DNA from: Chlorella sorokiniana
Lineage: Eukaryota > Chlorophyta > Trebouxiophyceae > Chlorellales > Chlorellaceae
Direction of reading: 5' to 3'
Length of the DNA stretch: 64,000 nt
NCBI GenBank assembly: GCA_025917655.1
Contig: CP084615.1
Span: 2,914,001 to 2,978,000 of the forward strand
Shown here piece by piece: positions 47,638-60,900 of this stretch. Numbering within the stretch: the first letter of the stretch is position 1; every line of letters begins with the position of its first letter. The notes below the pieces were generated by a model. The model had not been told where the DNA came from, searched no databases, and saw only the letters and a list, made by a program, of their open reading frames with translations. The translations under genes and the position numbers were made by a program.

Positions 47638-50600
47638 TCACTGCTTGCGCTTGTAGGGGTCCGGCGTGAAGCGGAAGGGGCCCTGGTCCCGCGGGAAGTC
47701 GGCGGGCAGCTCCGGGTCCAGCAGCCTGTTGGAGGGGTGCAGGATGCCCTGCCAGGCGGCGTCGGCGGCGTGCACCGTCCCCCGCAGCGTGCTGCCCTGC
47801 ATGGGGACCGAACCAGCAAGCATCGCAAGAGGTTGGCAGCGGGTTCACTCTCTACAGCGGCATCTGCACGAGGTGACTGTTTGAAGGGACGCGCACGGCG
47901 GCTTTGACCAATCGGAGTGCAAGATGACCGACTGACGCGCGCGCCGCCGCCCCAAGCGCCCCCCACCCCACCCCACCCCACCCCACCCCACCCGCCCACA
48001 CCCACACCCACACACCACCTCACACACCACACCACCCCCACACACCCCTCACCCGCACGATGACAGTGGAGGCACCGTCGGCCAGGATCACGTGCGCCTT
48101 GCCCCCTCCACCTGCGTCTCCTTCAGGCTGGCGCTGGCGGCGTCCCACAGGAACACACCCCCACGCAGCCGTGGAAGCTGCTGCCCTGCACGGCTGCTGC
48201 GGCGCCGCCGCTCAGGTCCAGGGCGGGGCCCTTGCACTGGGAGAGCTCGCAGGCGGTGAGGGTGAGGCGAGCGGCGTCACAGCCCACCACCGCCTCCTCG
48301 CCGCACTCGCTCACCGCGCAACTGAGTGGGGTGGCAGGGGAGCAAGAGGTCAGCAGCGTGTCAGTGTTGCGAGCCAGCACAGCAGCCACTGCTCGCTTTG
48401 GTGGCCAGAAGCAGCGTCGGATGCAGCCGTAGGCAAGGGGCAAACCGCCGCCGCTCACCCCAGCAGAACGGGCTCGGCGGCTTCCTGCGCCCGCAGCCCC
48501 TGCTCGCCGCACTTGGCAAAGGCGCAGCGCTCAAAGCGTGGCGCGCTGCTCCCGAACGCCTTCACGCCGCACTTCTTGCTCTCAAACTGGCATCGCAGGA
48601 AGGTTGGGGCGGCTGCAAAGGGGGCGGGAGGGGGAATTGTGTGAGGAGGGAGAGGTGGAAGGGGGAGGCGAGTGTTGCTACTGCCAACATGCATGTCTCT
48701 TGAACTCTCTGCTCCCGCTCCCCTGCTTGCCCTTGCCCTTGCAGCGAGCACGGGCACCGAGCAAGGCACTGCGGAGCTGACCCTGGCCCCGCTGTCACCG
48801 CCAACCTGCCCAGTCAGCCCTGCACTGGCCTGCCCAGCACAGGCCTGAATGCATCACGCAGCCACCCACCCACCCTCGCACCTCCCCCCGCCACGTTGAC
48901 CGCGTCGTCGCCCGAGCACTTGACAACGCAGCCGTCGATGAGGGGGCGGGGCGGGAGCCGGGCGGCCCGACACCAGCAGCGCCTCCCGGAAACCCGACTG
49001 GTCGATGACGACATTGCGCAGCACCACGCCGCCCTGCAGCACGTTGCGGCCCAGGGGGCTGCGGTGAGTCGAGTGCCATCTCCGCTCAGAAAGGTGCGGC
49101 ATGCAGGTGGTGGTGCAGGCAAGCGCAGCGAAGCGGGGGCAGTATCCGGCCGGCTGTGCTGCATGCAAGGGCGTGAGTGCCCTCGCCGGGGTGCGGCAGG
49201 GGGCTGGTGGCTGGCAGCCGCCGCGTGTGGAAGGTGCACAGCAGTCAAGCGGTCCGCAGCTCAAGGAGCCGGACAGGCTGTTGGGGGCAGCGGGGTGCGC
49301 GCCTGAGGATGCGGAAGGTGGGGTTGTTGGCGCGCTGGTCTATGAACGTCTCCCGGGCTGGCCCTCGCCCTCGATCAGGAGGCGCTTGCTGAGGGTGACG
49401 GTCTCCCTGCGGCGGCGAGGGCGGGAGTGGCAGCAGCTCAGTCTCTCCAGTGGTGTCAAGCACTTCAAAAAAAGAAGCAGAAAGCTGGGCCAGCGCTTTG
49501 GCAGTGATGTGGAGGTGATGAGCAGGCTGAGCGCCAAAGCTGGACACACACATGGTATACATGCATGGTTCAGTCTCCCGCAGCCCGCGCCGGAAAGAGC
49601 GGCGGCGCAGGCCGCCCGGGCTCACCCCATGCCGTTGTGCTGCCCGCGGCGCAGCACGATGCGGTCGCCATCCCGCGCAGCCTCTACCGCCTCCTTGATG
49701 CTGCGGAAGGAGGTGCGGCGGGGGCCCTCGCCGCCGCCACGCTCCGCCCGTAGCTCCACGCCACCAGCGGATCTCCTCCCCCAACCGCTGCTGCTGCTCC
49801 CGCCCCTGCCGCCGTGCCTGGGGCAGCGAGCGCAGAGGCTGGCGCGCTGCCGCCCCTTGCCAGGGCGCCGCCATGCGCGCGCGGCGGCAGGTGCGTCACC
49901 ACCCCCTGCCCATCTGTGTCCTCCTGGCCGTCCAGCTCAGGTACGTGAGGGGCAGGGCGGCACAGCCAGGCCTCGGGGCCCGCGTAGCGCACCTGCGTGC
50001 AGAGGGAGGGAGGAGGGTTGCGGTTGGGGGGTAGGTGGGTGAGTGGGGGTCCGGCAGCCGCAGCGCTTGCAAGGGCTGGGCAGCTTCAGCAAAACTGCTG
50101 CTGTCTCCAAGCAATGTACTCCTTGAATCCCCCCCCACCCCACCCACACACACAAACACACCAACACACACACACACACACTATTTCCAATGCGCACCTC
50201 CAGCTGGTCGCCATCGTACCCTGCCGTACTGCCTGCCCGCGCCGCCGCCACCGCGATGTCGTCCATCAGCGGCGTGAACTCGGTGCTGCCGTCGGCGCTG
50301 CGGCGGGCAAGCGCCTCGCCCGCTCTGCACGCTGCCACGGCCGCCGCCCAGCGGCCCAAGGCCAGGTGTGCTTGGGCCAGCCTGCAGGGAGAGAGGGGGA
50401 TGGCGCTGGGAGGGCGGTCGGGTGGGATGACACTCATGCTTGCCAGACGGGTGCTTTGCTGATTAGCGCGCTGCTTCACTGGCTTGTGGCAGACCACGCT
50501 GGGCGTAGCCGGGCGCGAAGCAGCCCCCCAGAGGGGGCCATTGCTCCACCATCAAAAAGCAAAAAGGAAGTCCTGCGGCTCGCCTGTACAGGGGCTTTGG

Positions 50601-51744
50601 CCAGGTGGGGTGCAGCTGGTGCGCCTGCTCCGCCTCGACGGCGGCCTACAGGTGGAAAGAACAGGCGGGGGCAATTGCTGTGACGTCTGTTGGGGAAGCC
50701 GCGCACAGTCTGCAAGTTCGGCACTAGAGGAGTCAGGAGGTTGTGCAAGCCCCAGTGCATCGCCCCTCGCCGACCTTGGTACATGCCCCCTCACCTCCTC
50801 CCCACGCCTCAGGCGCAGCAGCGCATGCGCACGGTTGCTGTGCAGCGTAGCCAGCAAGCGGCGACCGGCGGAGGCCAGCGCCTCGTGCCCAGCGTGCGGC
50901 GCCGTTCCTTGCTCTGCCCCCGCCGCCGGCTTCTGTCCCTGCCGCGCCTGCGCCAGGTGAGCCCGGCACGCCTCCAGGGCTTGGCTGTAAAGCAGCAGGG
51001 CGCCCTCATTGTCCCCCGCCTTGAGGCACGTGTTGCCTCGCTCCTTGAGCGCGCGGGCGTCGGCGCCCCAGCCGCCTCCGCCTCCCGGCGGCCAGCGGCG
51101 GGGCGGATGCGGCGCCCTGCCGCTGCTGGCTGGAGTCCCACACCACGCGGCACTCCTCGCCCTCCTCCTCCTCCTCCTCCTCCTCCTCCTCCCTTTCAAA
51201 GACGCCTTCGGTGCGCTGCTGCGCTGGGTGCACTGCGGCAGCCGCTGCTTCGGTGGCGACAGCGCTTCCTACAGCGCGTTCGGACTGCGGTCCGTCCTCC
51301 TCCTCATCGTCATCGGAAATCTCCTGCGGCCGGCCTCGCTGCACTTCAGCCGGCACACCACCAGCCGAAGCCTCTGCTCCATCCTCCGCGGTGCCTGCTG
51401 AGTGCAGGGAGAGGCGACTGACGAGCGCATCGGCCGCAGCCCCGCCCGCCGCCGCCTGCAGATCCACAGTGCCCACGGCATGCCCGTACTGCGGCTTGGC
51501 AGCGGTATCGCTGCTTGCGTCTGCACTGCTGCTACGGCTGCTAACCTGCACACTTGCACGGGGGAAAGTAATTCAACATAAATGCCACAGGCGTCTCACG
51601 GCCGCCATCTGGCTGGCTGGCTGCATCCGGTAGCTGCCGCCGTGACGCCCACGCCTTCACCTGGCTCTGCCCCTGGCGGCTCTCCCGCTCCAGCGCCCTC
51701 ACTTCGTAAGCCTTGCGCCATCTCTGCTCGAACACCTCGTCCAT
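47638..51744 (-). CDS. TPR protein fused to a right-handed beta-helix domain
   Basis: The chosen start at 51744 gives MDEVFEQRWRKAYEVRALE; the frame is open further upstream to about 51879. An acidic region follows (ISDDDEEEDGP and a run of glutamates at about 51160-51190). Next come TPR helices (ALKERGNTCLKAGDNEGALL at about 51010-51080; ATLHSNRAHALLRLRRGEE; LAQAHLALGRWAAAVAACR near 50320-50390). The C-terminal half has short beta-strand repeats typical of pectin-lyase-like/FBXO11-type beta-helices: AVEAARDGDRIVLRRG, ETVTLSKRLLIEGEG, GGVVLRNVVIDQSGF, LIDGCVVKCSGDDAVNV, FERCAFAKCGEQGL, LTLTACELSQCKGPALDLSG. It ends FRFTPDPYKRKQ-stop. Such helices often bind carbohydrate or protein; TPRs bind peptides, often chaperones. 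Exon joins were judged by eye and some need frame changes. The domain calls are firmer than the exon map. Confidence 0.7.
47961..48055. repeat. CCCCA repeat and C/A-rich intron tract
   Basis: About six CCCCA units grade into irregular CCACA sequence, inside an intron of the TPR/beta-helix gene. Confidence 0.85.
50131..50180. repeat. CA microsatellite
   Basis: CCCCA units and CACACA dinucleotides in an intron of the TPR/beta-helix gene. Confidence 0.85.
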
Positions 51745-52283
51745 GCTGATCCCCTTAGCATGCTGGGTGGTGGCGGGCACGGGCGCGACTGGCTGCAGCG
51801 GGAAGAGTGAGAGGCAGGCGCGGCCGTCGGAGGTCCCAGTCGATGGGGTGTGTAGGCTATCGGGTCTCGTGGTACACATACGCCATGATAAATGGAGCCA
51901 GCAAGCAGAAACGCCGGCCCAAAAGCACCCACCGGCTCCCCGGCTGCGACGCGCATGACTGAGTGTTCCGACTGCTGAGCTTCTAAAGGCTTGAAACAGT
52001 GTCGGCGGGATTCACCGAGTTTCGGATGTCGGAAATTGATGAAGGGTGTGTGGCTCAGCTCAACGCGGTCAGTCAATAACGAACAGCGAAGCGCCCGACA
52101 GCTCAGCATGAGTGGACGGACTGCTGGCGGTGTCTGCAAGCTTGCTTCGGTGATTCCAATTCTCTATCAACCTTGCTTGCAAGGTTTGCGCTCCTCCCAG
52201 GCTTACATATTGCACATCACCGCATCAGCCTGACAAGCAGCAAACGCAAGGCCACGGGGTGATCACGGCTGCGTAACACCACC
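51745..52283. other. Divergent promoter region
   Basis: 539 bases between the start of the TPR/beta-helix gene (minus) and CFIm25 (plus). It should carry both promoters and 5' leaders. No clear core element was identified. Confidence 0.45.
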
Positions 52284-54694
<2,411 letters not shown>

Positions 54695-55799
54695 ATGCTG
54701 CGTACAGCGCTGCAACGAGCGGCTTGCGCCGCCGGCAGCGCAGCAGCAGCATGCACCCCCAGCGGCAGCCTGGAGGCCTTGGCCTCCCGCATGGCCCCTG
54801 CAGCTCGCTCCTGCTGGGCTCCCCATCAGCAGCGGCACTTTAGTAGCGAGGACAGCGAAGAAAAGCGGGAAATCAACGACCCGCTGGTGCTGGAGCTCGC
54901 AGACCGCATCATCCAGCTCAACCTCTTGCAGGTCTCCGACCTCACGGAGATTCTCAAGCAGCGACTGGGCATTCAGGACAGCCCGATGATGGGAATGCCC
55001 ATGATGGGCATGCCGATGGGCGGCCCCGCGCAGCGGCGCCCGGCGGCGACCAGGCAGCAGCAGCGGCCCCGGCCGAGGAGAAGACGGAGTTCACTTTGAA
55101 GCTGGACGGCTTCGACGCTGCCGCCAAGATCAAGGTCATCAAGGAAATCCGGGCCATCACAGGGCTGGGCTTGAAGGAGGCAAAGGAACTGGTGAGCGGC
55201 GGCTGTCGCTTCGCCCGCTATCTGACGCTGCGCCTGTTCCCTCTCCTGGTGCATGCTGCCGTCGTGCGCGGTTGCACGCAGCTCAGCTTGATGTTCCTCT
55301 GATTTACTTGCTTACCATTGCGTGTGTTGCCGATGGATGCCTCCCCTGTTCCTGCCGCCTGCCGTGTGCTGCCGCTCACTGCTGTGCTCCCCACTGCGCG
55401 CTTGCATCCCATTGCTCACTGCCGTCTACATCCGACTGCTGCAGGTGGAGGGCGCGCCAAAGGTCGTTAAGGAGGGGCTCAAGAAGGACGAGGCGGAAGC
55501 GCTGCAGAAGACGCTGGTTGAGGGTGGGAGCCGCTGCTGCAGCGTCCTCCCTCCTTCCTGCGGGTCATGAGGGCTGTGTGCTGCTGGGCGATGGGAGCTT
55601 CTGCTGATCACACGTCGCGCTCTCCAAGCATGGCGTGTCCTTTGAGGGCCAATCCTTGCTGCGGGAGGCAGCTGGCTCCCCGCCGACTGCTGCTGCGCTC
55701 AGCGGCTGCAACTTGGGTGCTGCTGTGTATCATGCCTGGCTGACGCCGCTGCCCCCTTGTCCCCCTGCTGCAGCCGGCGCCAAGGTGTCCCTGGACTAA
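54695..55799 (+). CDS. MRPL12: Mitochondrial ribosomal protein L7/L12
   Basis: Three exons: 54695-55191, 55445-55523 and 55774-55799. The N-terminus [14 protein letters not shown]... is rich in Arg, Ala and Ser with no acid for about 50 residues, then [11 protein letters not shown]. This is a typical mitochondrial targeting peptide ending near RHFSS. The L7/L12 dimerisation domain follows ([20 protein letters not shown]), then a hinge with a Met-Gly-Pro repeat ([14 protein letters not shown]) and the C-terminal domain ([58 protein letters not shown]-stop). L7/L12 forms the flexible ribosomal stalk that recruits translation factors. One C is evidently missing at the CCCC run 55024-55027; without it the reading frame ends early. 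Family and compartment calls are strong. Confidence 0.93.
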
Positions 55800-57945
55800 G
55801 GTCGTCCTTGGCGTTGGCGCTAACCCAACAGCTTGCAGCAGCATCAGCCACGCTGGGCGGACCTGCCCTGTACTGCCTTATGGTGCAGGGCCAGGGCTGG
55901 CTGCGGCCGCGTCACGCGGCCCGTGCAGCACTGTAGCTGTCCATCAGCGCTCGCTGAACACCGCCTGCGGCGGCAGCAGCCACAACCTTGATCCGCCCCC
56001 CCCCATTCTTTTCCTCTTCCCCATGCCTTGCCTTTGGCCGGCAGGCGTTCCTTTGAGCCCTGCGGATGCTATTGCTTGCTGCTGGTTGGGGTTGAACCCC
56101 TCTCAGCACCTGCGGCGGCGCCTTGGCCAGCACAACCCTCGAGGTACAGCCATGTCGGCAATGTCTGTTCCAGCTCCCTTGCTGGCCTGTTAGTTTTCCA
56201 CCCCGTCCACAGCACAGTCCTCCTCGCTTACTCGTCGCTGCTTTGTCATATCGCCTGCACTGCTATCAATGTTGCCCACCTCCCTGCAACAGCATGCCGC
56301 TCTGCACGAGAGCCTCCTGGGGCCTGCCTGCTGCACGCGTCTTGCCCTTGGACACCCGCGCGAGCGCCTTTGCGGTGGATGATCAGGATGCAATCTGAGG
56401 ACGCGGCAGAATCTATGCCGAGGGTGGTGTTTGTGAAGACACGCAGGCGTTGCACACCAAGTCAAGGCAGAGTCAAGGGTGCTGCTGGCAGCTGCTGGGT
56501 GGCACCTGGCGTCGCCAGCGGCACCTGCAACCTAAGCGTGACATCATCAAATGGGCTCCTCCTGAGCCAGCCATTGTGCACACTTCTCGAAATTCGAAAT
56601 CTTCGTCAATTTCTCCTGCTCTCTTCCGCCCCCTCGTTACGCAACGGTCCTTGTTTGCGCAACGACCCTTCCCTCATCACAACCTGCATCACGGGTCCCC
56701 CAAGCTTTTGATGACTGTTTTACCGCTTAGGTCCGCCCGTGAGGGGGTGCACCTGGTGTGACTGGTGGCTCGTGCCCCCTCCCCGTCGACTTTGGGCCGC
56801 TGCAAGAGCCTCAGCAGGAGCCTGTTGAAATAAGCAAATAGCGGCCATCAGCTGATGGCGGATCCTTTCGGGGCACCAGGGCGCCGGCGCCCGCTCCTGC
56901 CACAGCCGTTGCCTCCAGCCTGCCAGGAGCTGCCAGTCTTGACAGCATGGCCGCCCACTCACAGCTGAAGCCTGCAGGCAAGTGACGGGCCTTCAGCAAG
57001 CAACATGGCACGAGTGTGAAAGCTGTTGGATTTGGAGGACGCCCCAGGGCAGGCCACGCATTTACCCTTTCATTCCTTACACTGCAGGAATCGTCTTCAT
57101 TGTCATCGGGTGCATTACCCTGCTGGGCGCCCTTGTACTCAGTTTCAGGACGGCTATCAGGGTGCTGAAAGCTCCTCCTGAGGAGGCTGCGGTGCCTGTA
57201 GGTCTGCTCCGCCCGCATGCTGCCATGCGTCGGCGCTCCAGCAGCGATGGCCGCGATACCTTGGCGGAAGGAGGGCAGCAAACACACGTCCCAATGGCCG
57301 TGCTGGACCCAACGGCGGCGTGCAGCTTGCAGTGCAGCTGGAAGAAGGGTCTTCACACGGGCCGAGTGATAGGGCGAAGGCAGGACAGCAGGCGGCGCCG
57401 TAGCTGAAGAGCCCAATCGTCAGCACCAGTGCCGCCGCCAACTGGGGAATGGGAAGGGGTCACCCAGCCCAGCCCATTTGATTGCCCTTGACTACATGCT
57501 GCAAGACTGCCCTCGCTACCGGCAGCTTCATTCTGACCTTGCCATGTGATGCCTTTCGCTCACCTTCACTACCACACACCAATCAGTGTATTCATGCTCA
57601 TGCCTTCTTTAGTATTATTTGCAATGCCTACTGCCCTTAGACACGTGCACCCGCGTTGCATGCTCGCACATACACCACCACCACCATTAGCCAATTTTAT
57701 CTCATTTGCATTGCTCATGCCATGTGCTTATTGGATTCACCGTTTAATTCTTGCAGTGTCATGTTACAGTTGAATGGTCAAAGTCATGCATGTATGCAAA
57801 TGTGAGGCCATCCAGCTACGAATTGGCGCTCGCGCCCACCAGCGGCAGCAGTACAGCAGCACCAGCGGAGCGCTCCGCAGCGAGGCAGGCATGGATGCGT
57901 GATCAGACGCACACCCGATGGTTGTTATTGCCGATTGACAAGATC
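55800..57945. other. Gene-poor region with a possible membrane-protein exon
   Basis: Over 2 kb between the L7/L12 and insulin-degrading-enzyme genes. On the plus strand, 57085-57175 reads GIVFIVIGCITLLGALVLSF followed by RTAIRVLKAPPEEAA, bounded by CAG and a GT. On the minus strand, 57345-57440 reads LAAALVLTIGLFSYGAACCP after an acceptor-like pyrimidine tract. Either could be an exon of a small membrane protein, but neither extends to a complete gene I can support. The A+T content rises after 57540, consistent with a promoter for the next gene. Confidence 0.3.
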
Positions 57946-60900
57946 ATGTTTGAGCAGCGCAGCGCCCCTTCCGGGCTGTCCGAGGGCCGTGAACTTGTGC
58001 TACCGGCGATTGACGACTGCGACTACCGTCTTCTGACACTCGATAATGGACTCAGGGCATTGCTGGTGCATGACCCTGTGGCAGAGAAGGCAGCCGCAGC
58101 CTGCGATGTGAGTTGTCAGAACCCTGCTGGCTGGGTCCATTGCAGGGCCCAGGGCCTCCAGGAAGTAATTGTAGCAATAGAATGGCCGTATAAAGTGTTT
58201 TACATGCCGCCAGTGAGCTGGTCGCCCGCACAGGCCACTTTGGCTGGCCGGCGGCGCCCGCCGCGCACTCTAGCTGGGCAGCTGACTGCGCTTGTGTTGG
58301 CAAGCCTGCTGCTGGTGGCATGGAAGGCCTGCTTGTATTCGGGAAAAGGGTTCGCATGTATGTGGGGCTCGATGTCTGCATGCCGATGGGGCTGCCTTAG
58401 GGCCAGCCCGTCTGGCGGATGGGCGCCTAGTTCCCTTCGACCGCCCCTGATTCCACGGTCGGGTGAAACCGCTATGCTTCACTCGTCTCTCTTCTCCACT
58501 GCGCAGGTCCGTGTGGGATCGCTGAGCGACCCTCCTGATGTAGCAGGTGGCTCTTGCACCCTCCTGGCACCACGCATTCTGCCGCTGCCGCCGCCGTCCA
58601 GCCGTTCCCCCAGCAGCAAAGCCCAGTTTCTGCCCGCTTACCCCCGCTTGCAGGCCTCGCTCATTTCACGGAGCACATGCTGTTTTACTCGAGCGAGAAG
58701 TATCCAGAGGAGGACGAGTACAGGTGTGTAACGGCGTTTCTGTGTGCTGCGGTGGACTTGGGATTGCCGGCAATGGGGCGGTCGTCGTGGCAAGCGGTTG
58801 TGACAGCAGGCCACTCTCTGCTGGTGTTTCTTCGTTCTGGACCTATTTCTTCAAGCAGCACAACCCCTGCTTCTGGTGCCGCCGTGCGTGCAACCGCGTT
58901 GCCGGCTAATCCCTGGGGCCCACCTGCTTTCACCCTATCAGCAGCACCTCCAGCCACATTGCCACCCCCACACCCCCCTTTCCGCCTGCTGCTGCTAGGT
59001 CATGCCGCCCCTAGTTGCCCGCCTGCACCCATCCGCCCACTCCTTTTTATAACCGCTGCAGCAAGTACGTGAGCGAGCACGGCGGGCACACCAATGCCTA
59101 CACGAGCGCAGAGAGCACCAACTACCACTTTGACGTAAACTGGGACGCTCTGGAGCCGGCGCTCGACAGGTGCGTGTGTTGTTTGGTGAGGTGGTTATGT
59201 TTTTCCTTGGGGGGTGCGGGGCTGGTGGGGTTGGAGAGGATGTGATCAGATCCACACAACCTGTACATATTTTGGCTGCCGATGCCGCAGGTTCGCCCAG
59301 TTCTTCATTTGCCCCCTCATCTCGGCTGACGGAGTGGACCGGGAGGCCAAGGCGGTCGACTCTGAGTGAGCGCCCTCGAACCACTGTGCAGCGCAGGGGG
59401 CGTGCTGCCTCGCCGCCTCTTCAAGCTGCTCGCATTCGGGCTGCGCTGGCGGCGTCTGCAGCCCCGTTGCTGTAGCGACAGCGCTGTTGGTCAACAACCA
59501 GCTGCTGGGCAAACCTTCGTGGTTGCAGTCACCCTTGCCTGCGGCCCCGGGCCTCCCCCCGCCGCCCCTTCAGGCACGGCAAGAACCTGAACAGTGACCC
59601 GTGGCGCAAGCTGCAGCTGTGGAAGGCCACCGCCAACCCAGGGCACCCCTTTGCTAGGTGAGTGCGGGCTGGGCCCATCGGCCAGCCTGTTTCTCTTGGC
59701 ATGTGCAGGGAATTCTGCAGCGTGAGGGGTTCACCAGCAGGGCCGGATTAGAAGCGGTGGCCCCAGGCTTGCGTGTAGCCTCCAGCTCGCTTACCCATGT
59801 GCTCTGCTAGAAACCAGAACAGTGGCTTTGGCAGGCCGTGCCGCTGCCGCTGCCATGGCCATCGCTGATGGGTGCCCGGCTTTCGTTATTGCAACCCCCG
59901 CAGGTTCAGCACCGGCAACTTTGAGACGCTCATCACGCAGCCCAAGGCGGCGGGGCTGGACCCTCACGAGCGGTACGATGTGCCCGCACTTGTACTGCAC
60001 AGCTTGTACTGCCTGCAGCCTGCACCCCTGTGCGCTGTATCGCAGCTGCAGGCGCACTGTGTCGTTTGCGCACGCCGCGGCACCCGGCCTCAGCCTCTCG
60101 GTCGGATGATGCATGGCGGTGCCTGAACCCACGTCGCATGCCGGTGCCTGTTTCCTTTCCTCCCGTCTGCAGCGTGAAGGCATTCCAAATGGAACACTAC
60201 TCTGCCGGCGTTATGCGGCTGGTGGTTGTGAGCAGGTGCCTGGCAGCAGCAGCATTCCTGCCCCTGTCCACCGCATTCTTCTTCCTTACGTCGCCCATGC
60301 AGCCCCCCTCCCTCCAGCCGCTTGCTTGCAAGCTGCTTTCCGTGCCTCGCTTCAGCCCGCCTACCTTGAATTGTTTTCTGCCCGAATCGTGCACTTCAAG
60401 CGCTCGTCGGGAGCGCCCTGTGTGCGCCGGCGCCTTGCAGCCTCAACCGCACAGTTCCGCGACCATGTGCCGCCCCTGCAGGCACTCGCTGGACGATCTG
60501 GAAGCCCTGGTGCGCGAGAAGTTCTCTGCCGTGCCCGCCAAGCCGGGCGTCACGCCTCCAGCCTTTCCGCCTGACGCCATCACCGAGGGGCAGGAGGGGC
60601 TGCTGATCCGCATGGTGCCGGAGCGGGAGGGGCACTCCATTGAGCTGCAGGTGGGGAGGAGGCTGTGGGTGGGTGGTCGGGAGTTTGGATGTGTGTGGGG
60701 GGTGGAGGAGGGGGAGAGTGGATGTGCTTGAGCTTCGCAGCGCGGGCGGGCGGAATGCAACCTGCTGTGTTTGGGCTACCGAAGGCTGCCCAGCACTGCC
60801 CGCCACTATGATAAATTAGTTGCATATGCTCCGCCCCAAGGGTCCAAACCCTGCTGACTCTGCCGCCGCACGGCCCCTGCTGCTTGATGCGTTCATCCTC

